The notes under the pieces are model-generated. The model worked only from the letters and a program-made list of their open reading frames with translations. It made no database searches and was not told the origin of the DNA. The translations under genes and the position numbers were made by a program. Source: Lactobacillales bacterium (GTDB lineage: Bacteria; Bacillota; Bacilli; Lactobacillales; Streptococcaceae). Taken from it: a DNA stretch of 50,377 bases. Location: positions 1-50,377 of the forward strand of contig JAISJW010000013.1 in the NCBI GenBank assembly GCA_031261175.1, in the 5' to 3' direction. Below are positions 1 through 8,953 of this stretch, in pieces (the stretch's first letter is position 1; each line of letters begins with the position of its first letter).

Positions 1-25
1 AACGTAGAAGTGATCACAATACAAA

Positions 26-61
26 AACTCAAATCCGTCGATGTCTCAACGAATTTGAGTT
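26..61. other. Hairpin downstream of the subtilisin gene
   Basis: A 13-bp inverted repeat with one mismatch (26-38 against 49-61) and a 10-nt loop. Read on the minus strand it is followed by TTTG, so it could be a second, weaker terminator behind the hairpin at 130-156. The remaining bases of 1-170 hold no gene that I can see. Confidence 0.4.
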
Positions 62-120
62 CTGCTGCTTAACTCTATTTATCAAAAATTGGAAAACCCC
101 ATCAGTTGACAAAGAGCCTA

Positions 121-156
121 AAAAACAGAAAGCCACCCGCGCGCAGCGGGTGACTT
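121..156 (-). terminator. Rho-independent terminator of the subtilisin gene
   Basis: An 11-bp stem (130-140 with 146-156) and a 5-nt loop, followed on the minus strand by a TTCTGTTTTTT tract, lies 15 nt after the subtilisin stop codon. The 5' arm of the RNA stem begins inside a GGCAAGT motif, the over-represented 7-mer of this window. Confidence 0.85.
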
Positions 157-170
157 GCCTAAAATGCTTT

Positions 171-3100
171 TTAATCGACAATCTCGACGCTAACGCGGCG
201 GCGCAGGTAGAAGTATACCGTGCCCGAGGCTAGCAAGACGATACCGATCGCGATGATCCAGTAGATACCATGCCCACCAGTCGATGGAAGCTCGTTCTCT
301 GGAACGTTTTCGATGATGTAGTAGTCATCGTCGTACGTAATGTCGTTTAGTTTATCGACATTACGAGCGTGGTTCAACCAGTTGACCTCTGGATATTTAG
401 TCGCAGAAGACGCTGGTTCCACAATACCGTCGTGAGTTTCCTTGTTCCGGTAAGAACCAGCCTCAGCGTGGAAGATTGTGAAGTTGTTGTTCAGCATATA
501 GCCGTCAACTTTGTTTTGTTCGACTAGAGCATAGACAACTTTTTCAGCCCCGGTTGTCAAGGCTTGCAAGTTATCAGGTTCCGTTGAAACGTAATCAGCG
601 ACTCCGCTCAGACCGACAAGTTCAAGTTCACCCGAACCGATATTTGTCGAATCGATATAGACATCGCTCAACGCAGTCGGGATACCTTTACCTAGGTTGT
701 AACGGTTTCCTGTAGTCAAGACAGTTGCAGTAGGCAATTGGCGAACCTCAGCTGCCGTAACATCAGTAATCGCAGTAGCATTAGTCTTGTTCGAATCCGC
801 AGCTGAATCGCCCACATTCCACGAATCCCCTTCTTTACCAGTGATCGTTGTCCAGTTTTGCTTACCATCGGCAGCTCCACCAGCGTAATATTGGATACCT
901 AACTTCTTGCTGTAGCGAAGCAGTTTGAATTGAGCCGTAGCGCCATTCGCGAACATTTTACCAGTTCCTTTGTCGACTTTGGCAAATTTCTTACCGAAAG
1001 TTGTGACAAACGGACCGTTATCAGATTTAACGATGTTTTGTTCGCCGAGACGAGTCAAGTTGTAGTTCGCAACGTTCTTATACTTGTAATCCGGAATTGG
1101 CGTGATCGTAATATTGTTCGGCGTACCCCATTGGTGGTGATATCCAGTAAATGCTCCATCGGTAAGTTGAAGGAGTAGCACTTCCGGTTTGTAACCCGTT
1201 ACGTAACTTGTGTAGTTCAGCGTCAATTCGCGCCCAGCGTATTTCGCCAGGTTATCAGCCATCGCAACAGCTTTATTCACTTCTGAATCGATATTATTCT
1301 TAGAAGCATAGGCAATTGAATCCGCCTCATAAACCGCTTGTTGATTAGCCCCCGCATAAGCGTAATCGGCAAGTGCCGGAGCTTTAACCTCGGAGTTACC
1401 AGTCTTAATATTGATCAAATCGTAATTGTAGCTAACGATATTAGTCATACTATCGTTGTTTAGCACTGATTCGACAACACCGTTGACGTTATCGCCAACG
1501 CTACCTGCTGCAGTAGTGTTAACAGTGGTTTTTTGCAATTGAACGCGCAAGTTACTTCTCACGTTTCCAGTTGAATCCGCTCCACCGAACAAACGATATT
1601 GAGCTGATTGGACTGTATCCCCGCCAAGTAAACCAAGCGGAGTTCTAAGGTCTTGACGAGCTTTAGCCGGATCTGCTTTTGCAGTCACATCAGCATAACC
1701 CGTCGGAGCTTTGGCAAATTCTTCACGCGCTCGAAGAGCTGAATCACCGTTTCCATCAACAGTATCTCTCATATCATAAGTTTGAACGACCGTTCCGTCA
1801 GGAGCCGTAATTGTCGGCGCCACTGTATTGTCGAGAACTAACTGAGCAGTTGGTTTATCCGCAATTGATAATTGGTTGTATTTCGGAATTGACTTGCCTG
1901 CAAAGCGACCTGTCGTCGGCGTGTAGCGATCCGCGATATCAAGCGGAACCGTGAATTTAACCTGGTATTTGACCGGCGCACCCACGTTACGTTTGAAGAT
2001 TTCAGTATTAACGTCGGCTTCAATATCACCTACCGAACGGTCTGCTATGATGTCTTTGTTAATCGGTTCATCGTAATCCTTAGGATAAAGTTGAACTTCA
2101 TTCATCTGCGCACCAAGCGTTGCGCTCGCTTCATTCGTTTGGTAAACAGGCATCGAGATGATGATCGGTTGCGCCCCGCTCAAGACCCCAGTGTTATCAG
2201 GCGTTGTTGTGTCTTTTGAATTGCCCGTTTCCATAATTAAGTAAACGGCATTTTTACCTGTGTAGATACTATCTAGAGTCTTATCACCTAGCGCTGTTAA
2301 CTGAACACTATTGTTATAAGTTCCTGGTTGAACTTTATTGAATAAGCGAAGGTTAGATAGACCATAGCTATTGTTTGTATAATACTGGATTGGCGCTACC
2401 TTATTAGGAGTGTTCCCCGGTGAATTTTTCGCATCAGGTGACACGAATAACCCTTCAGGCGATAGCGCCGTATTGATCATGCTAACCGCGCTAGAGTTAG
2501 TCGCCGCATACTCAAATGCTCCATCAGTTACAAGTGGAACTGCATAGATATTTGTATCGTCCCGACCTGTTGGCGGCGTCCGTTTCTTGAAGTTATTGCG
2601 ACCAGTACGCGCTTCGAACGAAATTTGTTCTAGCGCATCCGCATTAGACAGTTCAAGCGGTGCTCCCTCTGCCGTTACGATACCATTTACAATATTCGTA
2701 CCTGCTTGGTTCGTAAGTTTGTCACGCAAATCGATAGCGACAACATCCCCGACAAGTAACCCGTGGACACTATCAGCACGACTGCTGGCACCTTCCCCGG
2801 CAAGTGGGCTAGTGATATCGTAGTAACGTTGTTCGATGTGGTAAACCGTGAATTCAGCGCCACCTAAGCGAGTGAAGCTAGATGTATCGTAAAGAGGTAA
2901 GACGTTACCATCATTGACAATTGTTGGGAACGATTTAGATCCGTCCGAATTTGTTTCTAAAAGTCCTTGATGGAATAATAATTTATTAATGATTAACGTA
3001 GTTGCGTTCGTTCCGTTATAAGCTGCTTTTTGTTCTGGCGTAAGAGCTGCTGGAACGATTAGAATCGCTATTTCTTTAGTTTGTGTAGCTCCATTCGCAT

Positions 3101-6100
3101 TTTTATAAGTAAGAGTCCGTTTTTGCACTGTATTATAAACTTCAGGATCTATCGGAGATGATAGAGTTAATTTCCCGTAAGTTGAATCGGCATTTCCGGT
3201 ATTAATAAGATTTGCTGCTTGAGCTTTCGTGAAGCTTGTTACCGCATCAGTCATCGCCGTTGCTTGGAAGAGGTTGGCGATATTGAACGCCGGAACTCCC
3301 GCATAGCGATAAATCGCAGCAACATTTGTCGGGTCGAAAGTTGGGTCAGCCGCTTGCATTTGTCCAAGCATTTCATCGTTAGCATTATTCGCCGTTGGAT
3401 AAGCGAAATTAAGCGTTGACGTTTGCGCTGTTACTGTAAGATATAGCTCAGGAGAAGATACTTCGAACCCGTTGACACCTTTTACTCTGAATTGGAATTT
3501 GTAATCGCCCGCTACCGAAACCGGCCCAGTGATTAATGTCCATTGAGAACCAGCTGTATCAGGTCGGATATATTTATCAACTTTACCGAACGGAATCGTT
3601 GTTCCGTCGTAGTCCTTAATACCGATTTGAGTGTTTGCCGTGCTACAGAATTCTTTTAGCCAATCCGGCGAACCTGTCGCTGTTGCTGTAAGTTGAACTT
3701 TCGTTTCAGAAGTTCGACCCGTCATCGTGTCTAAGTCGAAGTAAGCTTTGTCATCTGGGTCAAGTGCAGAAGCATCTTCGTCAATATCTAATGTTCGATA
3801 AACATCATGACCTACAAAGCCTAAGTTAATCGAACCATCTGCAACAGTTGCACTAACAGTTTGCATTACTGGAGTAAGATCTTCTTCTACTTCTTCGTCT
3901 GCTTTGGTCGCATTGTTATGACCACCTAATAAACCGAATGTTAGCTTATTAAGAAGTGAAGAGAATACCGAAACCGGCTGGCTGATTTCTAAATCAGCAC
4001 CATGGTCGTTTTTAGCATAAGTTGCAGGAGATGTGATCGTGATCATTTTTAGTTTGATCTTGCGAGCTTTCGCAGCGTCTTTCGTCGCTTGCGTTACCTG
4101 TTTATAGTGGTAGGTGATTTTATTATTCGCATAAGTAACTTCACCACCGGTATAGCTTGTATCTCCTGTGATAGACTCCATGATTGCTTGAGGCAAGCCC
4201 GGTTCTGCTTGTTGCGTTGTTGAAACGAATTGCACATTCTCAACCGGTTCAAGTACGTTACCGGCATTATCTTTAACATCCGTTGTTGTGCTTAGAATCG
4301 TAACATGGTTTACGTTTGTAAATTCGTGCGTCGGACTTAAACTTGATTTGCGCACATATAACCGCAAATAGTTGGTGTTGTTGTTTTGATTGTAATCAAG
4401 GTCCATAATGACGTTTTCAACAGAATCGATATCATTCAACTCAATATCAGCTCTAAGGCTACCATTGGTAGTTGAATAGCTCAAATTGTTAGTGACTTCG
4501 GTAATCGGTAAAGTAATTATATAACCTGTAGAATCTTCCGTGAAAGTTCCCGGGTTTACGTGTGGCGCTGTTTGGTCAACATTAACTGTATAGAACTTAG
4601 TTTCAGTTCGTCCGTCGCCTGTCGCCGTAACACCATAATAGTAAGTGCCATCAGCTACATAAGTAGAACCTGTCCAACCAGAGTTAGAACCATTCCAACT
4701 CAAGACCGTTGCAGTTTCCGTTGACAAAGCACCAATTCCGGCACCATCCGTTTTTTCAAACACTGGATTAGTCAAATTCTTACTGCGGTAAATACCGAGT
4801 TTCGTAATCGTAACACCTTCCGAACTTGCCTTGAAGTTGATAGACAGCGAGTCTTTTGCCGCTGAATTGCCCGGAGAGATGAATGGGTTTACGACCCCGC
4901 TAAGGCCGCCCACGTTGAAGTTCACCGTGTTCGGGATAAGCGGTTGGATCGTAGCTGTTTTATAGGCAGTGAAAGGAATCGATAGGTCAGCCGAAGCATC
5001 TGCCACGCTAGCTGGTCTGAAGCGGATGAAGCCTTCAGTATAGGCTGCCTCAGTCGTCGAAGCCGTATTGATTTGGAAAGTCAGCGTTTTGCTTTCGCCC
5101 GCTGCAACCGTGATCACCGAATCAACCCCGCCGAGCGACGGTTCGTTTTGCACATCGTTGGCAATTAAGCGAACGTTGGCATCAGCAAGTTTTGTCAGTG
5201 TCGAAGAACCTAAATCCGTGATTTTGAAGCCTTCAGTTGAGTCGTCCGTATAAGTTCCAGGAGTTTGCGTCGCTGAGAACACACCTCCGTAATTGTTCCA
5301 TTTATAATCAACCGATTCCGCATCTTCGTTCTTGATGACAACTTGAATCGTTACGCTGTCACCTAGATAGGGTGCCGCGTAGGCAAGTGGTTGGCTATCA
5401 ATACCTCTAAGCGTTGTTTTTGCTGCAACTGCTTTAGCAAGGTCGATATAACCTCCACCCTGTTCGCGTGTCGAGAAGTAATTATCGCCCGTTTTAGATG
5501 GAGTAGCCGCATTGTCTAAAGCAACTTTAATTGAATCAGTCGTTTTACCAGGTTTTAGCTCTTTGTAAACCGCAACCGCTCCGGAAACTGCTGGCGTCGC
5601 CATCGAAGTTCCGTCCTTACTTGCGTACTGTGTACCTGGCCATGAGTTCCCCACACCGTTAGAATCGGCATTGTTACCGATGACTGAACTGCTAACTGAT
5701 TGACCTTTAGCAAGTAAATCCGGTTTTGCATGTCCGTTGTCAAACGCTGCATTTCTCCAAGATGAGAAGTTGCAAGGCACTTGGGTAGTTGCATTAGCTG
5801 CCCCAACTGCAATAACGTTATCAAAGGCCGCTGGAACGTTGACCGCTCCAACTAAACCTTCGTTACCTGCAGCTGCAACAACCGTTGCTCCAGCTGCCGT
5901 AGCGGTTGTAATAGTATTATATAAATTTGCGAAGTATGGATCAGCAATGAGTTCCGCATAAGTTTCAGCCAAGTCTTCTTTTTCAAACATCGCAATTCCA
6001 AGCGATAGGTTGATGACATCAGCGTTCAATTTAACCGCGTCTTCAATTGCCGCAATTATCTTGTTTGTCCCACCGCTTTGCTCTAAGTTAGCCGGATCGA

Positions 6101-7028
6101 AGAGTCTCATATTTAGGATTTGGGCGTCTGGCGCTACCCCTTTATGATTGGCCGCTGTACCAGATGCGATCCCCGCAACGTGTGTCCCGTGAGAGTAGTT
6201 AGCTGACTGTGCGCCTGTTTCCCAACCATCAGTATCAGAAGTGTTAACATAGTTGTATTCGTAAGGAATTTTAGATGATTTGTAAGTCGCTGGGTGACCT
6301 AGGTTTTGCGTGTTGGTAGCCCAGTTGGTGTTTTTAGTGATCGCTAACGCCGACGAATCCATTGTCGCTGGATTAAAGTTTTCGTGGTTAGCTCGCACTC
6401 CGTCATCGATGATGGCGATGACTTGCCCACGCCCTGTTCCTGCAGCTGCAGTTGCCTCAGAAGTCGCAGCGTTTTTACCAGCTTCTTCAGCGTCGCCGCC
6501 TTCAAGTCGTTGGAAGTACGCATTGACACCAGTGTTTTCGAAGTGGTTGTCTTTTGCGATCGCTTCGACTTGGTCGTATTTAACCTCAACCGTCGCAGTG
6601 TTCACCAAATAAGCGCTTTGGTCGATAACCTTAGCACCGTATTTTTTGACCAAGCGGTTGATGTCGCCTTGCGCAGCTTTTTTGATATCTGCTTCGACGG
6701 CCGCAACTTTTGTAGCCGACGCGCTTTGCAACTTGTCACCAAGTTCGCTCGCCACCGTTTTATCGCCGAGATTGACGATCAACTCGACTTTCGCATTTTT
6801 GGCATCTTCAAGCAAGGCCGCCCGTTTAGTGTCGTCCTGCAAATCAGCAAGCTTCCCGTGCTTAGCCGCGTACTGTTCGATAATTCGTTGGTTCACCTTT
6901 TCGGGTTGATAAGCAACGTCCGTCTTTTCCACTTGCCCTTTGACAAATAAAAATGCCGACGCTACCGCGACAATAACAACCACTCCTATAGCTGCTTTGA
7001 TCGCAATCGCTTTTTGTTTGTAACTCAT
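171..7028 (-). CDS. Cell-wall-anchored subtilisin-family serine protease (LPSTGG)
   Basis: An extracellular S8 endopeptidase of 2,285 aa that resembles lactocepin/C5a-peptidase-type surface proteases. A hydrophobic signal segment lies at residues 8-30, followed by a propeptide-like region to about 190. The catalytic triad is readable: Asp208 (IIDDGV), His280 (SHGTHVAG), Ser475 (GTSMATP), with the oxyanion Asn389 (AAGNEG). Fn3-like modules follow (around 'VADGTYYYGVTATGDG'), then a long region of unknown repeats, and a C-terminal sorting signal: LPSTGG at about 2247, a hydrophobic stretch and a basic tail (YLRRR). I chose ATG 7028 rather than the upstream in-frame ATG 7091, because the promoter predicts transcription start near 7083 and a GGGGGA ribosome site precedes 7028. 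The gene is monocistronic between its own promoter and terminator. The substrate is unknown; peptide nutrition or host-protein cleavage are both possible. Confidence 0.9.
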   Translation of the reverse strand: MSYKQKAIAIKAAIGVVVIVAVASAFLFVKGQVEKTDVAYQPEKVNQRIIEQYAAKHGKLADLQDDTKRAALLEDAKNAKVELIVNLGDKTVASELGDKLQSASATKVAAVEADIKKAAQGDINRLVKKYGAKVIDQSAYLVNTATVEVKYDQVEAIAKDNHFENTGVNAYFQRLEGGDAEEAGKNAATSEATAAAGTGRGQVIAIIDDGVRANHENFNPATMDSSALAITKNTNWATNTQNLGHPATYKSSKIPYEYNYVNTSDTDGWETGAQSANYSHGTHVAGIASGTAANHKGVAPDAQILNMRLFDPANLEQSGGTNKIIAAIEDAVKLNADVINLSLGIAMFEKEDLAETYAELIADPYFANLYNTITTATAAGATVVAAAGNEGLVGAVNVPAAFDNVIAVGAANATTQVPCNFSSWRNAAFDNGHAKPDLLAKGQSVSSSVIGNNADSNGVGNSWPGTQYASKDGTSMATPAVSGAVAVYKELKPGKTTDSIKVALDNAATPSKTGDNYFSTREQGGGYIDLAKAVAAKTTLRGIDSQPLAYAAPYLGDSVTIQVVIKNEDAESVDYKWNNYGGVFSATQTPGTYTDDSTEGFKITDLGSSTLTKLADANVRLIANDVQNEPSLGGVDSVITVAAGESKTLTFQINTASTTEAAYTEGFIRFRPASVADASADLSIPFTAYKTATIQPLIPNTVNFNVGGLSGVVNPFISPGNSAAKDSLSINFKASSEGVTITKLGIYRSKNLTNPVFEKTDGAGIGALSTETATVLSWNGSNSGWTGSTYVADGTYYYGVTATGDGRTETKFYTVNVDQTAPHVNPGTFTEDSTGYIITLPITEVTNNLSYSTTNGSLRADIELNDIDSVENVIMDLDYNQNNNTNYLRLYVRKSSLSPTHEFTNVNHVTILSTTTDVKDNAGNVLEPVENVQFVSTTQQAEPGLPQAIMESITGDTSYTGGEVTYANNKITYHYKQVTQATKDAAKARKIKLKMITITSPATYAKNDHGADLEISQPVSVFSSLLNKLTFGLLGGHNNATKADEEVEEDLTPVMQTVSATVADGSINLGFVGHDVYRTLDIDEDASALDPDDKAYFDLDTMTGRTSETKVQLTATATGSPDWLKEFCSTANTQIGIKDYDGTTIPFGKVDKYIRPDTAGSQWTLITGPVSVAGDYKFQFRVKGVNGFEVSSPELYLTVTAQTSTLNFAYPTANNANDEMLGQMQAADPTFDPTNVAAIYRYAGVPAFNIANLFQATAMTDAVTSFTKAQAANLINTGNADSTYGKLTLSSPIDPEVYNTVQKRTLTYKNANGATQTKEIAILIVPAALTPEQKAAYNGTNATTLIINKLLFHQGLLETNSDGSKSFPTIVNDGNVLPLYDTSSFTRLGGAEFTVYHIEQRYYDITSPLAGEGASSRADSVHGLLVGDVVAIDLRDKLTNQAGTNIVNGIVTAEGAPLELSNADALEQISFEARTGRNNFKKRTPPTGRDDTNIYAVPLVTDGAFEYAATNSSAVSMINTALSPEGLFVSPDAKNSPGNTPNKVAPIQYYTNNSYGLSNLRLFNKVQPGTYNNSVQLTALGDKTLDSIYTGKNAVYLIMETGNSKDTTTPDNTGVLSGAQPIIISMPVYQTNEASATLGAQMNEVQLYPKDYDEPINKDIIADRSVGDIEADVNTEIFKRNVGAPVKYQVKFTVPLDIADRYTPTTGRFAGKSIPKYNQLSIADKPTAQLVLDNTVAPTITAPDGTVVQTYDMRDTVDGNGDSALRAREEFAKAPTGYADVTAKADPAKARQDLRTPLGLLGGDTVQSAQYRLFGGADSTGNVRSNLRVQLQKTTVNTTAAGSVGDNVNGVVESVLNNDSMTNIVSYNYDLINIKTGNSEVKAPALADYAYAGANQQAVYEADSIAYASKNNIDSEVNKAVAMADNLAKYAGRELTLNYTSYVTGYKPEVLLLQLTDGAFTGYHHQWGTPNNITITPIPDYKYKNVANYNLTRLGEQNIVKSDNGPFVTTFGKKFAKVDKGTGKMFANGATAQFKLLRYSKKLGIQYYAGGAADGKQNWTTITGKEGDSWNVGDSAADSNKTNATAITDVTAAEVRQLPTATVLTTGNRYNLGKGIPTALSDVYIDSTNIGSGELELVGLSGVADYVSTEPDNLQALTTGAEKVVYALVEQNKVDGYMLNNNFTIFHAEAGSYRNKETHDGIVEPASSATKYPEVNWLNHARNVDKLNDITYDDDYYIIENVPENELPSTGGHGIYWIIAIGIVLLASGTVYFYLRRRVSVEIVD

Positions 7029-7089
7029 CCTGTGTTCCCCCACATCTCTAACGGCAAATTCGCCGTAGTTTAGCATAATATATACAAAC

Positions 7090-7118
7090 ATTGTATAATA
7101 AATGTGGAAATTTCACAA
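7090..7118 (-). promoter_or_regulatory. Sigma-A-type promoter of the subtilisin gene
   Basis: The -35 box is TTGTGA (7113-7118), the spacer is 17 nt and the -10 box is TACAAT (7090-7095). The predicted start near 7083 excludes the upstream ATG at 7091 as translation start and gives a leader of about 55 nt. Confidence 0.7.
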
Positions 7119-7221
7119 TGATTTTACACTAAAACTTTTCACAAATTCTTCACACAAAAAAACGCCTTAAAATCGGCGCTTTTTCGGTGTTTTCTATTGA
7201 CATTTGGCGTTTTAAAAGTCT

Positions 7222-7296
7222 CTACTGTTTTTTAACGCGTTTTTTAGTGCTTTCGACCCTCGAAACCCCTAAAAAAGGCCTTAAAACACAGTAAGG
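7222..7296. repeat. Dispersed ~75-bp palindrome, copy A (imperfect)
   Basis: Arms CTACTGTTTTTTAACGC and GGCCTTAAAACACAGTAAGG flank inner TTTTTTAG/CCTAAAAAA blocks. It belongs to the family also found at 8876, 23406, 26691, 35277 and 43397. It sits just behind the ABC-F stop codon and may act as a terminator. No gene is visible in 7120-7300. Confidence 0.7.
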
Positions 7297-7300
7297 ATTT

Positions 7301-8854
7301 TTAGAGCGTCTTGGTCGTCCACTCTTCGCAGTTAATCGTCTGCGTCACGATATCCTGATAGAACTCGGGCTCGTGGCACACCATAATGACCGTGCCCTTG
7401 TACTCCTTGAGCGCCCGTTTCAGCTCGTCCTTGGCGTCGACGTCGAGGTGGTTGGTCGGCTCATCCATCACCAGGATGTTCGACTCGTTGTTCATAATCT
7501 TCCCGAGTCTGAGTTTGGCCTGCTCACCGCCGGAAAGCACGTAGACGCGGCTCTCAATCTGCTTCGTCCCCAGACCACAGCGGGCAAGTGCCGCGCGGAT
7601 TTCGGCTTGGTTCCACGATGGGAACTCATCCCAAAAATCATCGAGGCAAGTTTTTTGACTAGGATTTTTGATTTCCTGGGCGAAGTAGCCGATTTCTTGG
7701 TATTCGCCGTGTTCAGTCGTTCCCGATAGCGGTTTGATTTGACCGAGTAAGCTGCGGAGTAAGGTCGTTTTTCCGATTCCATTTGAGCCAGTGAACGCGA
7801 CTTTCGCGCCGCGTTCAAGTTTGAGCGTGATTGGGCTTGAAAGTGGCTCCGTGTAGCCGATGACTAAGTCTTTGGTTTCGAAGATTAATTTTCCGGAAGT
7901 GCGTCCGAATTTGAAGTCGAATTTCGGTTTAGGCTTCTCTTGGATTTTTTCGACGATGACCATTTTATCGAGTTTCTTCTGGCGCGCTTTAGCTTGGCCG
8001 CTGGTCGCAACGTTCGCTTTTTTCTTTGCGATGAAGTCTTTTAGTTTTTCAGCTTCTTTGGTTTGGGCTTCGTGCTGCGATTCGAGTTGTTTTTTCTTCT
8101 CTTCATAAAGGCGTTCGAACTCGAAATAATTGCCCACGTAGCGATCGATTTTCAGATTGTTTACGTGGTAGATCAAGTTGATAACCGAGTTCATGAAGTC
8201 GACGTCGTGACTGATTAGGACGAAGGCGTTCTCGTAGTTTTGCAAGTAGGTGCGCAACCACTCGATGTGCTCTTCGTCGAGGTAGTTAGTCGGCTCATCT
8301 AATAGTAGGATATCTGGTTTTTCTAAGAGCAGTTTACCCAGAAGGATTTTCGTTCTTTGACCACCTGAAAGGTCGGCAACGTCTTTATCTAAGAGCGCAG
8401 AGAGGCCGAGCCCGCGCGCGATGTCTTCAACTTTTGAATCGATTAAATAAAAATCGCTATGGTCCAGGAGATCTTGAATTTCAGCTGTGCGCTCTAACGC
8501 AGCAGCCATTTCTTCATCGTTCATCTCGCCCATTTGCATATAGATTTCGTTCATTTCAGCTTCAGCATCAAATAAATATTTGAACGCATCCGCTAAGGCT
8601 TCGCGCGCTGATTTCCCAGGCGTTAACGCCGCGTGCTGATCCATATAGCCGACGCGGTGCTGCTTCGACCAAACAATTTTTCCCTCATCCGGTTCAAGCG
8701 AACCCGTGATGATGTTCATGAACGTCGACTTACCTTCACCGTTGGCGCCGACGAAACCGATGTGTTCGCCTTTTAATAATCGAAAGTTGACGTCATCGAA
8801 AATTGCGCGGTCACCAAAGCCGTGGCTGAGGTTTTTTACTGTTAAAATACTCAT
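7301..8854 (-). CDS. ABC-F family ATPase (YkpA/YbiT-like)
   Basis: A 517-aa cytosolic tandem ATPase without membrane segments, of the ABC-F family whose members act on ribosomes. The first nucleotide-binding domain has Walker A GANGEGKST (36-44), signature LSGGQ (162-166) and Walker B LLLDEP with Glu187. A charged linker of about 80 residues follows. The second domain has GSNGIGKTT, LSGGEQAKLRLG and VMDEPTNHLD. Both Walker B motifs keep the catalytic glutamate. The ATG at 8854 is preceded by TAGGAG. Size and linker fit the YkpA/YbiT branch better than antibiotic-resistance ABC-F proteins, but that is inference. It lies in the same direction as carB, separated from it by a 73-bp palindrome. 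Confidence 0.88.
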   Translation of the reverse strand: MSILTVKNLSHGFGDRAIFDDVNFRLLKGEHIGFVGANGEGKSTFMNIITGSLEPDEGKIVWSKQHRVGYMDQHAALTPGKSAREALADAFKYLFDAEAEMNEIYMQMGEMNDEEMAAALERTAEIQDLLDHSDFYLIDSKVEDIARGLGLSALLDKDVADLSGGQRTKILLGKLLLEKPDILLLDEPTNYLDEEHIEWLRTYLQNYENAFVLISHDVDFMNSVINLIYHVNNLKIDRYVGNYFEFERLYEEKKKQLESQHEAQTKEAEKLKDFIAKKKANVATSGQAKARQKKLDKMVIVEKIQEKPKPKFDFKFGRTSGKLIFETKDLVIGYTEPLSSPITLKLERGAKVAFTGSNGIGKTTLLRSLLGQIKPLSGTTEHGEYQEIGYFAQEIKNPSQKTCLDDFWDEFPSWNQAEIRAALARCGLGTKQIESRVYVLSGGEQAKLRLGKIMNNESNILVMDEPTNHLDVDAKDELKRALKEYKGTVIMVCHEPEFYQDIVTQTINCEEWTTKTL

Positions 8855-8875
8855 TTGGAACTCCTATATATTCGC

Positions 8876-8948
8876 CTAATCGCATCCAAGCCGTTTTTTA
8901 ACTAATTCGAGCCTCGAATCAGTTAAAAATCGGCTTGGATGCGATTAG
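8876..8948 (-). repeat. Palindrome copy B, probable carB terminator
   Basis: Two 35-nt arms (8876-8910 and 8914-8948) with two mismatches and a 3-nt loop fill almost the whole gap between carB and the ABC-F gene. The core shares AACT-TTCGAGCCTCGAA-AGTTAAAAA with the dispersed palindrome family, but the outer arms are unique. It probably terminates carAB transcription. Confidence 0.75.
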
Positions 8949-8953
8949 AGTTT

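Noticed and set aside
6384-6950. 188-codon plus-strand reading frame opposite the subtilisin gene
   Set aside because: It lies opposite the propeptide and catalytic-Asp region of a clear protease, has no ribosome site or promoter, and its product looks like a reverse-frame shadow.
171-7091. Subtilisin start at ATG 7091
   Set aside because: It lies upstream of the predicted transcription start and yields 21 residues unlike a signal peptide; ATG 7028 has a ribosome site and a proper signal sequence.
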